Shown: piece by piece, positions 47,014 to 55,299 of the stretch
Layout: every line of letters begins with the position of its first letter
Numbering within the stretch: the first letter of the stretch is position 1
Assembly: GCF_900103585.1 (NCBI RefSeq)
Contig: NZ_FNHV01000005.1
Span: forward strand, 248,001-312,000
Length of the DNA: 64,000 nt
Reading direction: 5' to 3'
DNA from: Streptomyces sp. cf386
GTDB lineage: Bacteria; Actinomycetota; Actinomycetes; Streptomycetales; Streptomycetaceae
Made by a program: the position numbers and the translations under genes
The notes under the pieces: generated by a model
Told to the model about the DNA's origin: nothing
The model's input: the letters and a program-made list of their open reading frames with translations, nothing else
Database searches by the model: none

Positions 47014-47260
47014 GGGCTGCTCCTCCCGGCACTGCCCCCTGATCTCCAGAGTCGCCGAGCCCGGCCCTGGCTGCATGTCGGCCGGAGGACCGGGCACGAT
47101 CGGACTGGCGGCGGCGCACCGCGGGCGTCGATGGAGCCGAGGGGGCCGCCCACTTCTTGCGGGCCCGAATCGCACGGTGTGCGGCTGCCGTTCCGCTGCT
47201 CCGTGTCTCCTTGCAGCCCTCGGCTCAATTCCATGGCACCGCCGCTCGCCGGCGAGTTGT

Positions 47261-47276
47261 AGGGCCGGACGGCCCT
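47261..47276. promoter_or_regulatory. OsdR/DosR-like palindromic box
   Basis: AGGGCCGGACGGCCCT is perfect except for its two central bases. It lies about 250 bases before acs and just past the stop of the upstream alcohol dehydrogenase gene. Confidence 0.55.
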
Positions 47277-47281
47277 GACCG

Positions 47282-47297
47282 AGGGTCCGATCGGCCC
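47282..47297. promoter_or_regulatory. OsdR/DosR-like palindromic box
   Basis: AGGGTCCGATCGGCCC, followed at once by CGTTCGGCCCC. The two copies at 47261 and 47282 start 21 bases apart, about two helical turns. Confidence 0.5.
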
Positions 47298-47323
47298 GTT
47301 CGGCCCCTCTCGGGCCGGGCGGT

Positions 47324-48352
47324 TCACTCGCGGTGCAGCACGACTTTGAGGGCGCCCGTGGTGGTGCCGTGTGAGAACACCTCGTAGGCGTCCTCCATCC
47401 GATCGAGGCCGAAGGTGTGGGTGACCAGCTGGGAGACGGGCAGGCGTCCGAACCTCACCAGCTCCAGCAACCAGGGGGTGGAGGACGTGTCCACCTGGCC
47501 GGTGCTGATCGTCACGTTCTTGCGCCACAGGGACTCGAGATGCAGGGTGACCGGTTTGCCGTGCGTGCCGATGTTGGCGATATGCCCGCCTGTGCGGACG
47601 GCGCGAGTGCACAGGACGAAGCCTTCCGGTTCACCCGATGCCTCGATGACCACGTCCGCTCCCGGCTCCTCGGAGAGATCGGCGATCATCTGCCCCGGCA
47701 GTTCGGCGGCATCCGCGCCCAGGTGGGCGGCGGCTTCCAGCCGGGCGGTGGACAGGTCCACGACGATGATCCGGCGGGGCGAGTAAAGACGCGCGATGGC
47801 GACCGTGGCGAGACCGACGGGCCCCGCTCCCACCACCACGACGATGTCTCCCGGGCTCACATGTCCGTTCCGCACTCCGACCTCGTAGGCGGTGGGGAGG
47901 ACTTCGGCGAGCAGGACGGCATCGCTCAGCGGGAGAGCGGAAGGACGTCGGTGCGTGGAGTATTCGGCGAACGGCACCCGCACGAACTCGGCCTGGGTCC
48001 CGTTGATCAGACTCCCCAGGATCCAGCCACCGCCCCCGCGGCATTGTCCGCCCATGTTGTCGCGGCACGCCCGGCAGTGGCCGCAGGCCGAGACGGACGA
48101 CACGATCACCTGGCTCCCTGGGCTCAGGTCGTGGACGTCGCTGCCGACCTCCACGACCTCGCCCACGGCCTCGTGGCCGAGGATCGTCCCCGGTTTCACC
48201 TCGGGGAGGTCTCCTCGCAGGATGTGCAGGTCACTGCCGCAGACGGTGGTGGCGTCGACGCGCACGATCGCGTCGGTCGCCTCCTCGATCGCAGGGTCCG
48301 GGACGGTGTCCCAGGAGGTCTGGTCCGGACCGTGGTAGACGAGCGCTCGCAC
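47324..48352 (-). CDS. Zinc-dependent alcohol dehydrogenase (MDR family)
   Basis: 342 aa from GTG 48352 (GAGGGA nine bases upstream; the family usually begins MRALVYHGP). A GTG at 48361 in frame is an alternative. Catalytic zinc ligands Cys38 and His60-Glu61, structural cysteines at 90, 93, 96 and 104 ([15 protein letters not shown]), and VVGAGPVGL in the coenzyme domain. These positions coincide with those in the paralogue at 10947. It precedes the acs-E1-E2 operon on the same strand, which would fit acetaldehyde metabolism if that complex cleaves acetoin (inference). Confidence 0.9.
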   Translation of the reverse strand: MRALVYHGPDQTSWDTVPDPAIEEATDAIVRVDATTVCGSDLHILRGDLPEVKPGTILGHEAVGEVVEVGSDVHDLSPGSQVIVSSVSACGHCRACRDNMGGQCRGGGGWILGSLINGTQAEFVRVPFAEYSTHRRPSALPLSDAVLLAEVLPTAYEVGVRNGHVSPGDIVVVVGAGPVGLATVAIARLYSPRRIIVVDLSTARLEAAAHLGADAAELPGQMIADLSEEPGADVVIEASGEPEGFVLCTRAVRTGGHIANIGTHGKPVTLHLESLWRKNVTISTGQVDTSSTPWLLELVRFGRLPVSQLVTHTFGLDRMEDAYEVFSHGTTTGALKVVLHRE

Positions 48353-48475
48353 GGTGTTCACTCCCTCGTTCCCTCACCTCCACGGTCACGCCCGCAGGGC
48401 TCCCGGGCAACACGGCCGCCCATGCGCCTCAGTCGGATCACCGCGGAGATCCGGTTTCAGTCGTGGAGGTCGGGC

Positions 48476-49345
48476 TCAGTCATGAGGAACGACAGCGACG
48501 GGGCAGTTCCCGTGATGGATGGCGGCCTGGGCCACGGGACCCAGGTGAGGTGCCAGGCCGTGCCGGTGTGCGCGTCGGCCGACGACCAGTAGCGCGGCGC
48601 CTTCGGCAACCCGTACCACGGCTTTGGCCGGGCTTGCGAGATGGATGCTGTCGGCTACGTCCACCTGCGGGTACTTCTCGCGCCAGGGACGGAGCGCTTT
48701 GCTCAGTTCCTTCTGCGCATCCCGCCTCATCTCTTCGGTGACGTCATGATCCACACCCCAGGGCACGCGGGCATGGAGCGGCACGCTACGTCCGTGGACG
48801 GCAAGGAGAGGAACGCCCCTGGCCGCGGCGGTGTGGAAGGCGAAGTCGAGCAGGTCGTCGGAGGATCCGTGCAGTTTCAGGGCCACGACCACGCGGCTCG
48901 CCGGTGCCGGGGGTGCCTCCTCCTCCGGGGCCTCGGCGCGGACCAGTACGACCGGCCGCTCGGCCCGTGCCACGACGGGCATGCTGACGTCGCCCAGGAA
49001 GTAGCTCTCGACAGGCTCCAGCCCCCGTGAACCGAGCACGATCATCTCGGACTCCGACGCGGCTTGGAGCAGGGCGTTCTGGGCATCTTCGGCGACCAGG
49101 TCCCCGACGATGGACAGGCCCGGGTGGTGTGCTTGGAGCTCCGCCTGCGCGGTGTGGACGAGACGCTTCGCCCAGTAGTTCTGATCGACTTCCGAGGGGA
49201 CGCTGGTCGGTTCCGGTGCCAGCAGTGGCCATGCGTGCAGCAGGCGCAGGGTGAGTTTGCGCTTCTCGGCCTCGTCGGCGGCCCAGCGGGCAGCGGCAAG
49301 GCTTTCGGGTGAGCCGTCAAGGCCCACGGTGACGACTGGTTGCAT
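48476..49345 (-). CDS. Universal stress protein, tandem UspA domains
   Basis: 289 aa. Domain 1 (1-145) has VVTVGLDGSPESLAAARWAADEAEKR and VLGSRGLEPVESYFLGDVSMPV, where the ATP loop is altered. Domain 2 (about 152-289) has VVVALKLHGSSDDLLDFAFHTAAARG and LVVGRRAHRHGLAPHLGPVAQAAIHH. ATG 49345 is the family start; the frame is open upstream without homology. Divergent from the USP gene at 49579 across an AT-richer, repeat-bearing gap. Confidence 0.9.
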   Translation of the reverse strand: MQPVVTVGLDGSPESLAAARWAADEAEKRKLTLRLLHAWPLLAPEPTSVPSEVDQNYWAKRLVHTAQAELQAHHPGLSIVGDLVAEDAQNALLQAASESEMIVLGSRGLEPVESYFLGDVSMPVVARAERPVVLVRAEAPEEEAPPAPASRVVVALKLHGSSDDLLDFAFHTAAARGVPLLAVHGRSVPLHARVPWGVDHDVTEEMRRDAQKELSKALRPWREKYPQVDVADSIHLASPAKAVVRVAEGAALLVVGRRAHRHGLAPHLGPVAQAAIHHGNCPVAVVPHD

Positions 49346-49442
49346 GGCGGCGGCCTCCGTCTCGTACGAAGCTGGAATTGACGGTGAATGACGGTGAACG
49401 AGTCCGATGGTCTGAATGCTCCGGACGTCGCCGGCATGCCGA

Positions 49443-49490
49443 GCGTGATGTGTTCTCACCTTCGAAGCGTGATGTGTTCTCTCCTTCGAG
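49443..49490. repeat. Two tandem 24-bp direct repeats in the divergent USP-USP gap
   Basis: Two adjacent copies of GCGTGATGTGTTCTC-x-CCTTCGA-x differ at two positions (49443-49466 and 49467-49490). A shorter direct repeat, TGACGGTGAA twice, lies at 49379-49398. They stand where promoters of both stress genes should be, in sequence with lower GC than the genes. Confidence 0.7.
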
Positions 49491-49578
49491 GAGTACCTCA
49501 ATCTCCTCCGCGGCGCATGTGGACCTGTGGAGGAATGGGCCGGAGAAGTGGAGTCCGGCACGAGAGGAGACAGGGGCG

Positions 49579-50400
49579 GTGTCGATTCCCCTGGTGGTCG
49601 GCGTCGACGGGTCCGAGGCGAGCCTGGAGGCGGTGGACTGGGCCGCCGCCGAGGCGGTCCTGCACGACGTGGCGATCCACCTCCTGCACGCGGCCGCGAG
49701 GAACCACGAGGCATCCGAAGTGATCGGCGCTGCCGCGCAACGTGCCAGGAAGGGCGCTCCCGCAGCACGCCTGTCGAGCGAGGTGCTGCATGAGGACGCG
49801 GCATCCGCCCTGGTCGACAAGGGACGCAACGCCTTCGCGCTGGTGCTCGGACCCCGCGGGCTCGGAGACCTCGCCGGCATGCTCCTGGGCTCGGTCAGCC
49901 TGGCCGTGGCGGCACGAGCGGACTGCCCGGTAGTCGTGGTGCGCGGTGCGGCGGAGCACCGGGGTGCCCGGTTCGGGAGCGTCGTGGTCGGTGTCGAGGA
50001 CGGGGACGGCAGCGGTACGGCTGTGCAGTTCGCGCTCCGCGAGGCTCGTGCGCGGGGCTGTCGGCTGGTGGCGGTGCACGCTTGGAGCACTCCGTTCGGT
50101 GCCCTCACCACACCTCAAGCCCCGCCCTGGTACGCCTTGGAGGCCCATCGACGACCGCCGGAGCAGGTGCTCGACGACGCCCTGCGCGGCGCCGCGGAGC
50201 GATACGCGGATGCCCCGGTGGCCCGAAGGGTGATCGAGGGACCGGCACGCCAGGCGCTGCTGGTGGCGGCGTCAGGAGCGGATCTGCTGGTCGTCGGCGC
50301 CCGCAGACGACAAGGGCACTTGGGTTTGCAGCTGGGCCTGATCAATCATGCGGTACTGCATCATGCGCCATGCCCGGTCGTGGTCGTTCCCCAGATATGA
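49579..50400 (+). CDS. Universal stress protein, tandem UspA domains
   Basis: 273 aa from GTG 49579, preceded by GAGAGGAGACAGGGGCG. Domain 1 has LVVGVDGSEASLEAVDWAAAEAVL and LVLGPRGLGDLAGMLLGSVSLAV, an ATP-type loop. Domain 2 has VVVGVEDGDGSGTAVQFALREARARG and LVVGARRRQGHLGLQLGLINHAVLHH. It is closely related to the USP at 57210 (shared SLAVAARA-CPVxVVRG and GHxGLQLG blocks). An in-frame ATG-started extension from 49390 is not homologous. Confidence 0.9.
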   Translation: MSIPLVVGVDGSEASLEAVDWAAAEAVLHDVAIHLLHAAARNHEASEVIGAAAQRARKGAPAARLSSEVLHEDAASALVDKGRNAFALVLGPRGLGDLAGMLLGSVSLAVAARADCPVVVVRGAAEHRGARFGSVVVGVEDGDGSGTAVQFALREARARGCRLVAVHAWSTPFGALTTPQAPPWYALEAHRRPPEQVLDDALRGAAERYADAPVARRVIEGPARQALLVAASGADLLVVGARRRQGHLGLQLGLINHAVLHHAPCPVVVVPQI

Positions 50401-50447
50401 CCGCGCACACCCGGCGGAGACGGATCATGTCGGCGGCCGACCCTTGC

Positions 50448-50463
50448 GGGGCCGGACGTCCCC
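50448..50463. promoter_or_regulatory. OsdR/DosR-like box
   Basis: GGGGCCGGACGTCCCC is a near-perfect inverted repeat, 100 bases before the membrane-protein start at 50563. Confidence 0.6.
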
Positions 50464-50469
50464 CCTGCG

Positions 50470-50483
50470 GGGACTTTCGGCCC
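50470..50483. promoter_or_regulatory. DosR-type box GGGACTTTCGGCCC
   Basis: GGGACTTTCGGCCC is close to mycobacterial DosR box sequences (GGGACTT...GGCCC), as I recall them. It lies 80 bases before the start of the Rv1733c-like/pncB/DUF1876/hsp20 gene string and 22 bases after the start of the neighbouring box at 50448. Confidence 0.65.
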
Positions 50484-50562
50484 AGTGACCGCACTCCGCT
50501 GCCGTTCCATGGTGGGACGGAGAGACGGGGGAACGGACCAGCGACCTGCTGGAGGCCGACTC

Positions 50563-51168
50563 ATGAGTGCACAAGGTTCGCCGTCCGCGTCCGGCCCACC
50601 CCCGCCGCACCAGGAGCACGCCCCAAAGGGGGCGAATCCCCTGAGGCGTACGTCCGACAGGGTCGAATCCTGGCTCCGCCGCTTCTTGATGCTCGTGTTC
50701 CTCCTCGGCCTGCCGGTGGCCGCGCTCAGTGCCGGGCTGACGGCGTACGAGTCGTCGATGCGTACTGTGCAGACCCAATCGGCGCAGCGGCAGGAGGTCA
50801 CCGCCCGGCTGACGTCGGACGTCAGGGGCAATGCCGAAGAAGCGAAGCGACAGGCGCAGGTCCGCTGGACCGATGGCAATGGCACGGTGCGGACGGGAAC
50901 CGCCTGGGTAGAGCCGGGAACGCCCAAGGGCGCGACCGTGCGGGTGTGGGTGGATCTGGACGGAACCATCACTGGTCCTCCGATGAACGCACTCAACGCC
51001 AGGACCACGGGATGGTTCGTGGGCGGTATGACGACGATCGGCGTGACCGCCGGGTTCTTCGCGGCGCGGGCAGGCATGCGCCACGTGTTGGACCGCAGAA
51101 GGTACGCGCAGTGGGAGGCCGAGTGGGATCTGGTGGAGCCCCTGTGGTCCGCGCGCTTCCGCAGGTGA
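50563..51168 (+). CDS. Rv1733c-like membrane protein
   Basis: 201 aa. NPLRRTSDRVESWLRR leads into a membrane helix (about 43-65), an extracytoplasmic domain with QTQSAQRQEVTARL and VRWTDGNGTVRTGTAWV, a second helix (about 150-170) and a cytoplasmic tail ending RYAQWEAEWDLVEPLW. The order and spacing match Rv1733c. ATG 50563 follows GGAGGCCGACTC. It heads a same-strand string with pncB, DUF1876 and hsp20; intergenic gaps are short, so they are probably one operon. Confidence 0.78.
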   Translation: MSAQGSPSASGPPPPHQEHAPKGANPLRRTSDRVESWLRRFLMLVFLLGLPVAALSAGLTAYESSMRTVQTQSAQRQEVTARLTSDVRGNAEEAKRQAQVRWTDGNGTVRTGTAWVEPGTPKGATVRVWVDLDGTITGPPMNALNARTTGWFVGGMTTIGVTAGFFAARAGMRHVLDRRRYAQWEAEWDLVEPLWSARFRR

Positions 51169-51209
51169 CGGACGGGTAGCTCGGGTGGAGGCTGGAGGAG
51201 GTGACCCCG

Positions 51210-52601
51210 ATGTCCGATGCGATGACCACCGATCTGTACGAAGTCACGATGGCCATGTCCTATCTGCAGGAGGGCATGACCGGCCCGGCGACCTTCAGCC
51301 TCTTCGTCCGCGACCTGCCGCATGAGCGGGGCTTCCTGGTCGCGGCGGGGATGGAGTCGGCCCTGGACTACCTGTCCAGCCTCCGTGTCGACCCCGAGGA
51401 CGTCGACGCCTTCGCTTCCGCCCTGCACCGGCCGCCCCGGGATCTTCGGGCCCTGCTCGGCCTGGAGTTCACGGGTGACGTGCGGGCCGTGCCGGAAGGG
51501 CGGATCGTGCTGGCGGGAGAGCCGCTGCTGGAGGTGACCGCGCCGCTTCCGCAGGCCCAGTTGGCCGAAACGTACGTGCTCAACCAGGTCAGCCATCAGA
51601 CCGCGCTCGCCTCGAAGGCCGCGCGCTGCACTCTCGCCGCGGCCGGGCATCCCGTCGTGGACTTCTCCCTGCGGCGGGCCCACGGCCCGCAGTCCGGGTT
51701 CCAGGCCGCCCGCCTCGGTGCGATGGTCGGCTTCGCCGGGACCAGCAACGTGGCCGCAGCCACCGCTGTCGGCATACCTGCCGTCGGTACGATGGCGCAT
51801 TCCTTCGTGGAGGCATTCGCCACCGAGGAGGGAGCGTTCCGCTCCTTCGCACGGTCCCACCCCGGGCCGGTGACCTTGCTGGTGGACACCTATGACACCG
51901 AGCAGGGCGTCCGCGTCGCGGCGCGCGTCCTGCGGGACCTGGACCGCGGGCCGGGCTCGGCCGTACGGCTGGACAGCGGCGACCTCGGGGCCCTGGCGGC
52001 GCGGGCACGGGCCATCCTCGACGGCGCGGGCATGCGGGACGTGCGAATCGTCGCGAGCGGCGGTCTCGACGAGTACGCCGTGGACGACCTGGTCCGCTCC
52101 GGCGCGCCGATCGACACGTACGCCGTCGGTACCCGCGTCGGGGTCTCGGCCGACGCCCCCTTCCTGGACTCCGCCTACAAGATGGTGCAGTACGACGGCC
52201 GACCGGTGATGAAGCTCTCCTCCGCGAAGGTCACGGCGCCCGGCCCCAAGCAGGTGTTCCGCCGTCCCGGGTACGCCGACGTGATCGGTCTGGCCGACGA
52301 GCAGCCACCTGACGACGGCAGGCCGTTGCTGGAGACGGTGATGCGGGGCGGGCGGCGAACCGGAGACAAGCCCACGCTCGACGCGTGCCGGGCAACGTTC
52401 TCCGCGGACCTGGGCGAACTGCCGTCGGCGGCCCGTCGGATCCGTGGGCCGGACGCGCCTCGCGCGACGGTGTCCGAGCTGCTGAGCGCACTCACCGCCC
52501 GAGTCCGACGCCGCATCGAGGAGGGTGCGTCGGCCCCCGCCCCACAGCCCTCGGACGCAGAACGTACCGCGTCCGGATCGCATCGGTTCGTACCGAGGTG
52601 A
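51210..52601 (+). CDS. pncB: Nicotinate phosphoribosyltransferase
   Basis: 463 aa. It makes nicotinate mononucleotide from nicotinate and PRPP in NAD salvage. Visible blocks are MTTDLYEVTMAMSYL at the start, FSLRRAHGPQSG, GTSNVAAATAVGIPAVGTMAHSFV with the catalytic-loop histidine, TLLVDTYDTEQGV, VRLDSGDLG, and YAVGTRVGVSADAPFLDSAYKMV. M. tuberculosis keeps one paralogue (PncB2, Rv0573c) in the DosR regulon. ATG 51210 is preceded by GGAGGAGGTGACCCCG, so the GTG at 51201 lies within the ribosome site. Confidence 0.93.
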   Translation: MSDAMTTDLYEVTMAMSYLQEGMTGPATFSLFVRDLPHERGFLVAAGMESALDYLSSLRVDPEDVDAFASALHRPPRDLRALLGLEFTGDVRAVPEGRIVLAGEPLLEVTAPLPQAQLAETYVLNQVSHQTALASKAARCTLAAAGHPVVDFSLRRAHGPQSGFQAARLGAMVGFAGTSNVAAATAVGIPAVGTMAHSFVEAFATEEGAFRSFARSHPGPVTLLVDTYDTEQGVRVAARVLRDLDRGPGSAVRLDSGDLGALAARARAILDGAGMRDVRIVASGGLDEYAVDDLVRSGAPIDTYAVGTRVGVSADAPFLDSAYKMVQYDGRPVMKLSSAKVTAPGPKQVFRRPGYADVIGLADEQPPDDGRPLLETVMRGGRRTGDKPTLDACRATFSADLGELPSAARRIRGPDAPRATVSELLSALTARVRRRIEEGASAPAPQPSDAERTASGSHRFVPR

Positions 52602-52611
52602 GGAGGCAGCG

Positions 52612-52899
52612 ATGCCGCATACGGCTGAATGGAAGGTTCGTCTCCACCTCTTCGAGGACGACGAGGGGACGACGAAGGCACGCGTGGTGCTGGACACCGG
52701 CAGCACGACGCTCACCGGCCACGGTTCCGCGCACTGCAATCCGGCGGACATGAACGTGCCTGAGATCGGCGACGAGCTGGCGGCGAGCCGGGCTATGAAC
52801 GACCTCGCCCAGCAGCTGCTGAACGTCGCCGAGCGCGACATCGAAGGCGTGGGCACGTCCCGGCCGAGCACCCGTGAGATCGCTGGATGGCCCATGTGA
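52612..52899 (+). CDS. DUF1876 protein (Rv1738/Rv2632c-like)
   Basis: 95 aa. WKVRLHLFEDDEGTTKARVVLDTG, LTGHGSAHCNPADMNVPEIGDELAASRAMNDLAQQLL is characteristic of DUF1876, a small dimeric alpha-beta fold. Its member Rv1738 is strongly induced by hypoxia and resembles ribosome hibernation factors in structure, so a translation-silencing role has been suggested (family knowledge). ATG 52612 follows GAGGTGAGGAGGCAGCG. Ten bases after the pncB stop; 32 bases before hsp20. Confidence 0.9.
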   Translation: MPHTAEWKVRLHLFEDDEGTTKARVVLDTGSTTLTGHGSAHCNPADMNVPEIGDELAASRAMNDLAQQLLNVAERDIEGVGTSRPSTREIAGWPM

Positions 52900-52931
52900 G
52901 CCCCTGGATCGGAAGGCAAGGAGGACCAGCC

Positions 52932-53396
52932 ATGACACATCCCGTACGACGCAGCAGGGGCGCCCATCCCATGTGGGACCCCTTCCATGAGATCGAGGAT
53001 CTCCGCACCCGCATGGACCGGCTCATGCATGCGACCTTCCCCATCGCCGGCTTCCCCGAGTTCGGCACCGCCGAGGCATGGGCGCCGCTGACCGACATCG
53101 AGGACACCGAGGACGCCTACCTGGTGGAGCTGGAGCTTCCCGGTCTGGACAAGGACCAGATCACCGTGGAGGTCGTCGAAGGCGAACTGGAGGTCCACGG
53201 TGAGATCAAGGAGAAGGAACGCGCCGGGGTGGTCCGCAGGCACACCCGCCACATCGGGCAGTTCGACTACCGCACCACTCTGCCGCCGAACGCGGACACC
53301 GAGCACGTCAGCGCGGATCTGACCAACGGAGTGCTCACGGTGCGCGTCCCCAAGACCGAGAGGGGAAAATCGCAGCGCGTCGAGATCACCGGCTGA
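52932..53396 (+). CDS. Hsp20/alpha-crystallin small heat-shock protein
   Basis: 154 aa. Short N-terminus (HPMWDPFHEIEDLRTRMDRLM), alpha-crystallin domain (about 45-145) with AYLVELELPGLDKDQITVEVVEGELEVHGE and the closing NGVLTVRVPKTE, plus a short tail. Holds unfolding proteins without ATP. HspX/Acr (Rv2031c) is the equivalent in the DosR regulon. ATG 52932 follows AAGGAGGACCAGCC. Last gene of the string, followed by a strong hairpin. Confidence 0.95.
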   Translation: MTHPVRRSRGAHPMWDPFHEIEDLRTRMDRLMHATFPIAGFPEFGTAEAWAPLTDIEDTEDAYLVELELPGLDKDQITVEVVEGELEVHGEIKEKERAGVVRRHTRHIGQFDYRTTLPPNADTEHVSADLTNGVLTVRVPKTERGKSQRVEITG

Positions 53397-53458
53397 GCCG
53401 AGGCCGGGCCGCCCGCTGTTCCGTACCGGGTTCGGCAGGCCGGCGCTCGTTTCCATGA

Positions 53459-53488
53459 AGGGCCGACGGTTCCGTCGCCGTCGGCCCT
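53459..53488. terminator. Hairpin terminator between convergent hsp20 and CBS-BON genes
   Basis: An 11-bp perfect stem (AGGGCCGACGG and CCGTCGGCCCT) with an 8-base loop lies 62 bases after the hsp20 stop and 41 bases from the end of the convergent CBS-BON gene. No T-run follows, as is usual in Streptomyces. Confidence 0.75.
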
Positions 53489-53529
53489 CACGCGACCACG
53501 GTCCTCTCAGCTGCCGCGTGGACTGCCCC

Positions 53530-54201
53530 TCAGATGGTCGGCGAACGCCGGGAGTCGTCCGTCCGGTACCCGACGTGCTCGGCGACCGACACCACGCCGT
53601 CGACGCTCCGGCACAGCCGCTCGATGACGGGGATCAGGCTCCTGAACTCGACGGAGCCACGGAGGCCGACGTGGCCCTCGTGCACCTCGACGGTCACCTC
53701 CGAGGTATCAAGCCCCATCGTCCGGCGCAGCACGTCCTCGGCGATCTCGTCACGGATGGCGTCGTCACGGCGCAGGAAGATCCGCAGCAGGTCGCCGCGG
53801 CTGACGATGCCCAGGAGCCGGTCCGCCTCGTCCACCACAGGCAGCCGCTTGACGTGGTGGGTCTCCATCAGACGGGCGGCCTCGACCACGTTCCACTCCG
53901 GACGTGCGCAGAGCGCCGGAGCCGACATCAGTTCCTCGGCGCGGGACCCCTCGGCCTTGGCCCGCTCCCATGCCTCCAGACGCGGAACCGGGGTCCGACC
54001 GGACGGGTCTGCCTGATCGGCGCTCTTGCGCAGCAGGTCGGCCTCGGACACCACGCCGACGGGATGGTCCCGATCGTCCACCACGGGTACGGCGGTGACG
54101 TCGTTCTCCGTCAGCAGCCTGACGATCTCTTTGAACGGCATGTCACGCCGCGCCCTGACGACGTCCCGGGTCATGAGCTCAGCGACCGTTCGGTGGTGCA
54201 T
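53530..54201 (-). CDS. CBS-BON domain protein
   Basis: 223 aa. CBS motif 1 (TVAELMTRDVVRARRDMPFKEIV ... DHPVGVVSEADLLRK), CBS motif 2 (AEELMSAPALCARPEWNVVEAARLM ... DRLLGIVSRGDLLRIFL), then a BON domain (VTVEVHEGHVGLRGSVEF ... RSVDGVVSVAEHV). Likely binds adenine nucleotides. It is the intact version of the broken gene at 14678, to which its first CBS motif is almost identical. ATG 54201 follows GGGAGGCAAC. Divergent from the DUF1918-HTH-PPOX gene. Confidence 0.92.
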   Translation of the reverse strand: MHHRTVAELMTRDVVRARRDMPFKEIVRLLTENDVTAVPVVDDRDHPVGVVSEADLLRKSADQADPSGRTPVPRLEAWERAKAEGSRAEELMSAPALCARPEWNVVEAARLMETHHVKRLPVVDEADRLLGIVSRGDLLRIFLRRDDAIRDEIAEDVLRRTMGLDTSEVTVEVHEGHVGLRGSVEFRSLIPVIERLCRSVDGVVSVAEHVGYRTDDSRRSPTI

Positions 54202-54239
54202 GTTGCCTCCCGGATACGGGCCGCCTGCCTCGCGGATTC

Positions 54240-54254
54240 GGGGCTTTCGGCCCC
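54240..54254. promoter_or_regulatory. OsdR/DosR-like box, divergent
   Basis: GGGGCTTTCGGCCCC shares the CTTTCGGCCC half with the box at 50470. It lies 39 bases before the CBS-BON start at 54201 and 65 bases before the plus-strand start at 54319. Confidence 0.55.
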
Positions 54255-54318
54255 ATGCGGCGGCGTGTCGCACGTGGCACGTTGGATACAGCACCATTCT
54301 GAGGAGAGGGCGGCAATC

Positions 54319-55242
54319 ATGCGAGCTCACCTCGGCGACCAGCTCGTCATCGAGAGCCCGGCGACCGGCGCCGGCAGGCGTGACGGCGAGATCGTCGGAC
54401 TCCACCACGAGGACGGAACACCTCCCTACGACGTGCGCTGGTCGGACACGGACGAAGTGACACTCGTGTTCCCCGGGCCCGACGCGCACATCCACCATGT
54501 CGGGCATGGACAGCCCGTCACCGCTCACGAACCTTCCCGGCCGTACACGGGTGAGGCGGAGGCCGTCTCCGCGGCCGCCCAGCCGACCGGGACACCCAAC
54601 CCCGGCGACATCGGCCGGCGCGTGGCCGTCGAACGCCGGAGGCAGAAGCTCAGCCGGGAGGAAACCGCCCGCCGCGCACGAATGTCTCCCGCCTATCTGG
54701 CGTACCTGGAGGAACGGCCCGCCGACCCGACTGTGACGACTCTCATCAGGCTGGCCGACGCGCTGGGTACCACCGTCAGCGCCCTGCGCGGAGGAGGGAT
54801 CGATCTCCCGCCCGGTCAAGGCCACGCCCTGCTGCACCCTCAACTCCGCGACCTCGGCCCGGAGGAATGCCGCACCCTGCTCTCCACACACGGGGTGGGG
54901 CGTATCGCGGTGTCGACGTCCGACGGACGCCCTGCGGTCGTCCCGGTCAACTACGAGGTCGTCGACGACACGATCATGTTCCGGACCGCGCCCGACTCCG
55001 TGCCCGCGGCGGCTGTGGGAACAGATGTCGCCTTCGAGGTCGACCACCTCGACGAGGCTCTGAGCCAAGGCTGGAGCGTACTCGCGGTCGGCCCGGCAAG
55101 CGTCGTGACGGAGCCCGACGCCGTACAGAGGCTCTCGCAACGCGCCCACACCACGCCGTGGCCGGGCGGTCAACGCGAAATGTGGGTGTCGATCCGGCCT
55201 ACGAGTCTCACAGGCCGCCGCATCACTCCGGCCGGTCAGTAG
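54319..55242 (+). CDS. DUF1918-HTH-PPOX triple-domain protein
   Basis: 307 aa. Residues 1-58 are a DUF1918 domain (GDQLVIESPATGAGRRDGEIVGLHHEDGTPPYDVRWSD). Residues about 95-160 are an XRE helix-turn-helix (IGRRVAVERRRQKLSREETARRARMSPAYLAYLEERP). Residues about 175-307 are a PPOX barrel (CRTLLSTHGVGRIAVST, VVPVNYEVVDDTIMFRT, VAFEVDHLDE, GWSVLAVGPA, LTGRRITPAG). It resembles the two-domain protein at 10247 with an added head. Likely a DNA-binding redox or cofactor sensor, by inference. ATG 54319 follows GAGGAGAGGGCGGCAATC. Confidence 0.88.
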   Translation: MRAHLGDQLVIESPATGAGRRDGEIVGLHHEDGTPPYDVRWSDTDEVTLVFPGPDAHIHHVGHGQPVTAHEPSRPYTGEAEAVSAAAQPTGTPNPGDIGRRVAVERRRQKLSREETARRARMSPAYLAYLEERPADPTVTTLIRLADALGTTVSALRGGGIDLPPGQGHALLHPQLRDLGPEECRTLLSTHGVGRIAVSTSDGRPAVVPVNYEVVDDTIMFRTAPDSVPAAAVGTDVAFEVDHLDEALSQGWSVLAVGPASVVTEPDAVQRLSQRAHTTPWPGGQREMWVSIRPTSLTGRRITPAGQ

Positions 55243-55299
55243 GCAGCCAGAGGCAGTGGCCTCGTCCCGGCTGTCGCCGACTCGCGAGGGGAGGCTCCG

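Larger units (their letters stand above)
47014..47323. other. Intergenic region between acs operon and alcohol dehydrogenase
   Basis: 310 bases with no recognisable gene. The half distal to acs holds a dense group of regulator-like palindromes between 47261 and 47320. The long leader between them and the acs start is otherwise featureless. Confidence 0.5.
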
